Positions 58,709-64,000 of a DNA stretch of 64,000 nt are shown here, piece by piece. This DNA is from Oscillospiraceae bacterium. Lineage in GTDB: Bacteria > Bacillota > Clostridia > Monoglobales > Monoglobaceae. A model generated the notes under the pieces. That model worked only from the letters and a program-made list of their open reading frames with translations. It did not search any database and was not told where the DNA came from. Each line of letters opens with the position of its first letter. Positions within the stretch are counted from its first letter, which is position 1. The DNA lies in assembly GCA_015068845.1 (NCBI GenBank), contig SVJR01000002.1, positions 33,003 to 97,002 of the forward strand, written 5' to 3'. The position numbers and the translations under genes are program-made.

Positions 58709-58905
58709 TCCTTGAAACCCGCAAGGCATCTGCATTTAGCAGGTGCCTTATTTTTTTATCATATTCTGTCTATGGAAAAATATAGAAAATTATGTAAAAA
58801 ATATTGACAATATATGTAAAATGAAGTATTATTAAGTTATAAAAGTTGTTATAACAGCCAAAAACAAAAAATGTTGGAAAACATAAGAGAAAGGAAGGGA
58901 TTTTT

Positions 58906-59316
58906 GTGAAATCCACCGGAATTTTAAGGCCTGTTGATAATCTCGATAGAATTGTTATTCCCAAGGAGCTGTGCAAGACGCTTGAGATTGAGCCGAAAAC
59001 ACCTATGGAGATTTTTGTTGAGGAATCGAGGATAGTACTTAAGAAGCACGAGTTTAACGAAGGAACAGTCAAGGGCAGTACGGGCATTGTAAGGCGTGTT
59101 GACGGTCTTGACCGAATTGTTATTCCTAAGGAAATCTGCAAGGCGCTTGCGATTAGACCAAAGAGTTTGCTTGAAATTTTTGTTGAAGGTGAACTGATTG
59201 TATTGGGTAAGTATGAATACGCTTGCGTATTTTGTGGCACGGAGGAAAATTTAGTTGAATTCAAGGCAAAGCAGGTTTGCAAAAGCTGCCTAAAAGACCT
59301 TGCGGCTATAGAGTAA
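58906..59316 (+). CDS. Tandem AbrB/SpoVT-domain regulator with C-terminal zinc-ribbon-like motif
   Basis: Two copies of STGIxRxVDxLDRIVIPKExCKxLxIxPK, then CVFCGTEENLVEFKAKQVCKSC. Confidence 0.9.
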   Translation: MKSTGILRPVDNLDRIVIPKELCKTLEIEPKTPMEIFVEESRIVLKKHEFNEGTVKGSTGIVRRVDGLDRIVIPKEICKALAIRPKSLLEIFVEGELIVLGKYEYACVFCGTEENLVEFKAKQVCKSCLKDLAAIE

Positions 59317-59320
59317 CAAA

Positions 59321-59348
59321 AAAAGACACCCGATGGGTGTCCTTTTTG
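59321..59348 (+). terminator. Rho-independent terminator
   Basis: AAAAAAAGACACCCgatGGGTGTCCTTTTT. Confidence 0.75.
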
Positions 59349-59350
59349 TT

Positions 59351-59370
59351 TGGCAGGGGTAGTAAGACTT
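59351..59370 (-). repeat. tRNA-Trp 3'-end-like fragment, copy 1
   Basis: TGGCAGGGGTAGTAAGACTT; also at about 63308 and 63545. Confidence 0.65.
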
Positions 59371-59409
59371 CGGCAGCCTTGCACTAGCGTGCTACGACTC
59401 GCATCATTG

Positions 59410-59570
59410 TTGAAACACAAAGTGTTTCACCTGATTTGAAAAATGCTTCCGCATTTTTCAATCCTACGCTTCGTCGCAGCTCGCTTTTTAACTCTGTTTG
59501 CGTTGCAAACAATCGTTCTTTTTAGCGACTGCTCCTCTTCCCACAAAATATAATTTTGTGGGAGCCCTAA
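59410..59570. repeat. Array of short hairpins
   Basis: GAAACACaaaGTGTTTC, TGAAAAATGCttccGCATTTTTCA, GTTTGCgttGCAAAC, CCCACAAAATataATTTTGTGGG. Confidence 0.65.
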
Positions 59571-59595
59571 GTGCCACCGGCATATCGTCTTAACG

Positions 59596-59760
59596 CTCCG
59601 GCACGGCACGCGGTTTTGGAGACACTCTGAGTTTCAAAAGACCGTTCAAAAATTCCGCCCCGTTGAGCCATTTGTGGCACTTGCTCTTTCAAGCCTCGTG
59701 CCTTTTGATGCTTTATTGGTGCTATTGAAAAATCTCTGCATATCCAATCAACAAAAGACA
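59596..59760. repeat. Left copy of long direct repeat (CACGGCACGCGGTTTTGGAG … TTTTGATGCTTTATTGGTGCTAT)
   Basis: Diverged direct repeat of 63571-63700. Confidence 0.75.
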
Positions 59761-59860
59761 CTATAAGAGGTTTTTATTTGAGATTTTAATAATTTTATCC
59801 CCTTAACTTGCATTTTACTAAAAATGTGGTATAATATAATCATAAGGAGGCTGATTATAG

Positions 59861-61083
59861 TGGCTAAAATTTTTATGAGAGAAGAATATCTTAATAAAAT
59901 AAGAGGATTTTATGACAGTGATATTATAAAAGTTGTAACTGGAATCAGACGATGCGGAAAATCCTGTTTTTTGCTTTCTGTTATGGAAGATTTAAAGGCT
60001 AACGGTGTTAGTGAAAAAAATATAATTAATATTAATCTTGACAAAAGAGGATTCAAAAAAATCAAAACTGCTGATAAATTAGAAGAAGTTATAGATAGCT
60101 ATATTACCGATGGCGAGAAAAAATATGTTTTCATTGACGAAATTCAGAATGTAAAAAACTTCGAAGAAGTTATAAACGGGTATAGAGAAGATGGACATTC
60201 TGTTTTTATTACCGGTTCAAATTCCTATCTTTTAAGCGGAGAACTTGTTACCAAGCTTACAGGAAGATATATCGAAATAGAGATGTATACCCTGACATTT
60301 TATGAGTATTTGGAAATGAAAAAGTTTTTGTGCAAAGAGGTATCCCAGAATATTGTTGAAGAATTTACAACATATATCCGTGACGGAGGATTTCCTAAGT
60401 CCTTGGAATTTGATAGTGTTGATGACAGAAATTTGTATGTACAAAGCGTTATTACTCAAATTTTTGAAAAAGATATATCTAGGAACAAGAGAATTCGAAA
60501 CCGAGCTGCGTTTGAAAAAATACAAACCTTTATTATAAATAATTTTGGCTCAACAATAAGTGTATCCAATATTGTAGAATATTTAGCCAAAGAGAATATA
60601 GCAGTAAAAGAAAATACAGTTCACAAGTACATTGAAATGCTTGAAAGTGCAAAAATAATATATAAATGTCCGAGATTTGATACGAAATCAAAAAAGGCAT
60701 TGAAAACAGAGCAAAAATATTATTTGGCTGATTTGAGCATTTATTATTCAATGAATGTAGATGGAAGAATTAACTATGGTCCTGTTCTTGAAAATATACT
60801 ATTTTGCTACTTGAAATCTAAAGGATATAAATTAAGTGTAGGTAAAATTGGAAATCTGGAATGTGATTTTATAGTAAGGCAGAATGTAGATGACTATTTT
60901 TATATTCAGGTTGCTATGACCATTGCGGAACAATCTACCGAGGAACGAGAATATAGACCGTTCACAAAAATCCGTGATAATTTTCCTAAATATTTATTCA
61001 CTACAGATACATTGTTGCAAAAAAGAGATGGAATTTTGCATATGAATATGATTGATTTTATCAAAGAGAATAAGACTTTATAA
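59861..61083 (+). CDS. ATP-binding protein (AAA_14/DUF4143)
   Basis: VVTGIRRCGKSCFLLS, VFIDEIQNVKNFEEVINGYREDGHSVFITGSNSYLLSGELVTKLTGRYIEIEMYTLTFYEYLE. Confidence 0.94.
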
Positions 61084-61205
61084 CTTTAAATTTAGTGGCA
61101 TCTATATTGTCGCTGATTATATATCTAGACTAAGTATAGGGGGATACATAAGAAATTTTTAAATCAGATGATTTATGCTTTCTATGTATGAAGTGGAGGC
61201 GCAAG

Positions 61206-61691
61206 ATGCACGAAGAATTTTTAAATTTGCCTGTTTTCATATGGGAAAATGTTTTTACGGTAATAAATACATTGGTTTGCGGACTGATTGTTGCGAGCTT
61301 TACTTCCACATTTTTGAAGAAAAGGGAAGAGCGTACACGAATAGCAGGTGTTATATTAGAAAAACGCATTAATAGCGAACAAGAAATATTGACTTATCTA
61401 GAAAAGGAACTTTTTAAGGAAGAAATTAATATTAAAAATAGTGGTATTCTTAATATCTGTTTGTTTATACCTTGTGGGTTTTGTTTAAGAGGAATGAAAC
61501 AAAAAGGGTTAAAAGTTGTAGCTATTTCAACCTGTATTGCTCTTGGCTTAGAAATGACACAGTTGGCGTTTCGGCTATTTAATATAGGCAGTGATATCGT
61601 TGATATAAATGACATCATTGGTGCTATAATAGGTTCTATAATTGGTGTTATGATATGCAATATAATACCTGTGCTTCGTAAAAAGGTCTAA
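61206..61691 (+). CDS. VanZ-like membrane protein
   Basis: LNICLFIPCGFCLRGM, ALGLEMTQLAFRLFNIGSDIVDINDIIGAIIGSIIG. Confidence 0.85.
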   Translation: MHEEFLNLPVFIWENVFTVINTLVCGLIVASFTSTFLKKREERTRIAGVILEKRINSEQEILTYLEKELFKEEINIKNSGILNICLFIPCGFCLRGMKQKGLKVVAISTCIALGLEMTQLAFRLFNIGSDIVDINDIIGAIIGSIIGVMICNIIPVLRKKV

Positions 61692-61701
61692 GGAGGTTTG
61701 C

Positions 61702-62682
61702 TTGATGAAAAGAATCCTTTCAATTTCTGTCTTAATAATTATGCTTTTCACAATGAACGTTACTGTCTTTGCTGGTGATGTCCCTGAAGGCTTACTGAGC
61801 AATGATGATGCACAAGTCTTTTTCGGAGAGGTGCTTGATTATAACGATAATACGGTTACAGTTTGCCCACGTGTTAAAATCAAAGGCGACGTATTAACCG
61901 GAACAAAACAACATTATGATAAGCCATACCCCGTAGGAAATTTCAAGGTTAAAGCAGGAAATATATATCTCTTTACATATTTTGATGAAAACAACGAGAC
62001 AAATATCTTTGAAGTCACAAGCTATGATACGGCTACACTTAAAATCAAAAATACCGACTTTGATATTTGGAAACGATTTGAAAGCTATTTGAATGACGGA
62101 GAATATGAAAAAGCTGAACAAGAAAGAATTGACAAAATAAATGCCACGCTTACAGAAGTTGGCGATGAAATAACATTGGCAGCTCTAACCGAAACAGATA
62201 GAGATGCTTGTTATAAAACAGAAATAGCTTTATTTGGCAAACAGCAGAGCTATGAAATTGATAAGAGAGAATTCTACAGAATAGCTGCTGAAATCAGACT
62301 TATGGATGTAGAAAATACTCTTGTAATGGATGCTGACGGTGGCTTGGTTATGCGGTGTTATGAAGAAGATGCTGTTCACGAAATAACTATATGGGATAAT
62401 TGTAAAGTTGCAGGAGGCCGTGTAGCAGCTAACAGTGCGCCAACGGGCGATTACATAATTAATGCAGAAGATTATCAAAAACTAATATCCCTACTTCCGG
62501 GAGAAGCACAAACTAAACTTCCTCCTCTCAAAAACTTATATGCCAATTTTATATATTGGTTTATGTATAATTCGACTACGGCATATATGATAGGGGCAAT
62601 AGTCCTTGTTGTACTAATCGGCGTTATTGGCTTTGTAATCGGTTATAAGATAAAGAAGAAAAGAGGTTCAACTCAAAAATAA
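61702..62682 (+). CDS. Secreted/membrane-anchored hypothetical protein
   Basis: Signal peptide and C-terminal TM with KIKKKRGSTQK tail; no recognised family. Confidence 0.7.
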   Translation: MMKRILSISVLIIMLFTMNVTVFAGDVPEGLLSNDDAQVFFGEVLDYNDNTVTVCPRVKIKGDVLTGTKQHYDKPYPVGNFKVKAGNIYLFTYFDENNETNIFEVTSYDTATLKIKNTDFDIWKRFESYLNDGEYEKAEQERIDKINATLTEVGDEITLAALTETDRDACYKTEIALFGKQQSYEIDKREFYRIAAEIRLMDVENTLVMDADGGLVMRCYEEDAVHEITIWDNCKVAGGRVAANSAPTGDYIINAEDYQKLISLLPGEAQTKLPPLKNLYANFIYWFMYNSTTAYMIGAIVLVVLIGVIGFVIGYKIKKKRGSTQK

Positions 62683-62704
62683 CTGATTTAAGGAGGTTTT
62701 GCAA

Positions 62705-62962
62705 ATGAAAAGACTTATAACAATAATTTTAACAATAACCGCTTTGATAACGGTATCCGCGGTTGTATATGCAAAAGATTTAGAGTTCCATGATGGAGTT
62801 TACAGAGGCGAAAAATGGGAGTTTGATTTTGGAAAACCGAAGAAAAATCATGCCATTATCATTCCGCAGGACAGACCGGAACCGAAGGTGTACGGAAATG
62901 GTTATGTTGAACGTGTCGAAGAAATCGAAAAAACGTATGAAATAATTCTGTTAGGTAATTAA
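62705..62962 (+). CDS. Small secreted hypothetical protein
   Basis: GGAGG RBS and signal peptide MKRLITIILTITALITVSAVVYA. Confidence 0.65.
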   Translation: MKRLITIILTITALITVSAVVYAKDLEFHDGVYRGEKWEFDFGKPKKNHAIIIPQDRPEPKVYGNGYVERVEEIEKTYEIILLGN

Positions 62963-62974
62963 GGGAACACTACT

Positions 62975-63133
62975 ATGAAAAATACATATTTACCAGAAAC
63001 TAAAAGTGATAATATTTTTGCGTTTGTTGGCGATGCGGATACATTGATTTTAATAGCATATGGAGTTATATTTGTTGTGTTGATATCCATGATTATCCTT
63101 ATGATACGTAAAAAGAGAAAGGGTGACAAATAA
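62975..63133 (+). CDS. Small single-TM hypothetical protein (52 aa; not in ORF track)
   Basis: MKNTYLPETKSDNIFAFVGDADTLILIAYGVIFVVLISMIILMIRKKRKGDK*. Confidence 0.5.
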   Translation: MKNTYLPETKSDNIFAFVGDADTLILIAYGVIFVVLISMIILMIRKKRKGDK

Positions 63134-63240
63134 TGAAGAAAGTATTATATTTTATTCCGGCGATAGTTTTCGGATTGATATACTGTTTGTTGATTTTTGA
63201 AGGCGCAGGTCCTGTTTTGTGGCATGGATGGTTATTTTAA
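63133..63240 (+). CDS. Very small membrane peptide (35 aa; not in ORF track)
   Basis: MKKVLYFIPAIVFGLIYCLLIFEGAGPVLWHGWLF*; ATG overlaps the previous stop (TAATG). Confidence 0.45.
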   Translation: MKKVLYFIPAIVFGLIYCLLIFEGAGPVLWHGWLF

Positions 63241-63267
63241 GCTAGTATATTACACCTCAAGAACAAT

Positions 63268-63303
63268 AAAAAACGGCTCAACCCAAGCGGTTGAGCCGTT
63301 TTC
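63268..63303 (+). terminator. Rho-independent terminator
   Basis: AAAAAACGGCTCAACccaagcGGTTGAGCCGTTTT. Confidence 0.8.
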
Positions 63304-63544
63304 ACTGTGGCAGGGGTAGTAAGACTTGAAAGGCTACGCCCTCTTGTGCTTAGCGGCTTCTGGCTACGGAGATAAATACCCTTGCCACAAGCCGAGCACT
63401 GCGCTTCGATCAGCTCCCTTTATCTGCCACTGGCAGCGGTCGCTTCCTCACCCGTTCACGCGGAAAAACCGCGCGCACGGAGTTCAAGTCCCACTGTCGG
63501 CATACAAAAAAATACCGACACCGCAATGCGGTATCGGTATTTTT

Positions 63545-63740
63545 GGCAGGGGTAGTAAGACTTGAACTCACGGCACGCGGTTTTGGAGGTCGTGTCAAAT
63601 TAAAAAGACCGTCCAAATTGTTCCCACTGTTGAGCCGTTTGTAGCACTCGGTCTTTTGAACCTTATACCTTTTGATGCTTTATTGATGCTATGTAAAAAT
63701 CTCATCAAATTTGATGCCCAACTGCCAAAAAATCGACACT
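63545..63740. repeat. Right copy of long direct repeat, including tRNA-Trp-like 3' half
   Basis: Minus strand CTCCAAAACCGCGTGCCGTGAGTTCAAGTCTTACTACCCCTGCCA (anticodon-loop CCA, T-arm, CCA end), then the same tail as 59596-59760. Confidence 0.7.
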
Positions 63741-64000
63741 TGTAATTTTATTTAAGTATAACATACATTCCGTGAAATTGCAACTGCAATCAAACGAAAT
63801 TACCCGATTTGAGAATGGCAGAATGAAATAAACAAAATTACTCGACTAACAAAATTAAATGCAATACAAAGCATTTTTGAGCCAATTACGGCAAATCGTA
63901 GCTTAACCATCATATTAAAATATGACACGCCTTAAACAAAGAAAAACGAAATCGAGTAAACCGATTTTTTTATTATAAAATAGAATTGATTTTATATCCT

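Overview
Window from a Clostridia-like (Firmicutes) chromosome: about 40 confident protein genes, two tRNAs, and several accessory or repeat-rich regions. Housekeeping content includes alaS, HIT protein, citrate synthase, def, pckG, proB, dus, hom-lysC, a split oxaloacetate decarboxylase locus, ppa, lrgAB, fba, an LtaS-like enzyme and ireB. Four S-layer-homology proteins are present, including a 2099-aa VWA/repeat protein. The strongest candidate for an undescribed system is a complete 4.66-kb mobile element at 126-4786. It has a 9-bp target duplication (TTTAGCCGT), imperfect terminal inverted repeats, and an IS1595-like transposase with a C-terminal SAP-like domain. Both ends carry arrays of TTTTATAAAA-type motifs phased at 21 bp with 12-bp phase jumps. 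Its cargo is a RiPP-type cassette: an unlisted 55-aa Cys-rich precursor, a radical SAM/SPASM maturase, and an unknown 160-aa protein. Other notable items: a RAYT gene whose ORF contains two perfect inverted copies of a 24-bp REP-like palindrome; a lone MuF/gp7-like polymorphic toxin with a putative immunity gene and an orphan pre-toxin fragment; a candidate promoter-hairpin-terminator RNA; cloverleaf-like dispersed repeats; an uncharacterised sugar-phosphate operon flanked by the N- and C-terminal remnants of an IS1182-like transposase; and a small accessory module bracketed by duplicated tRNA-Trp 3'-half sequence. All family calls come from reading motifs by eye; no searches were run.
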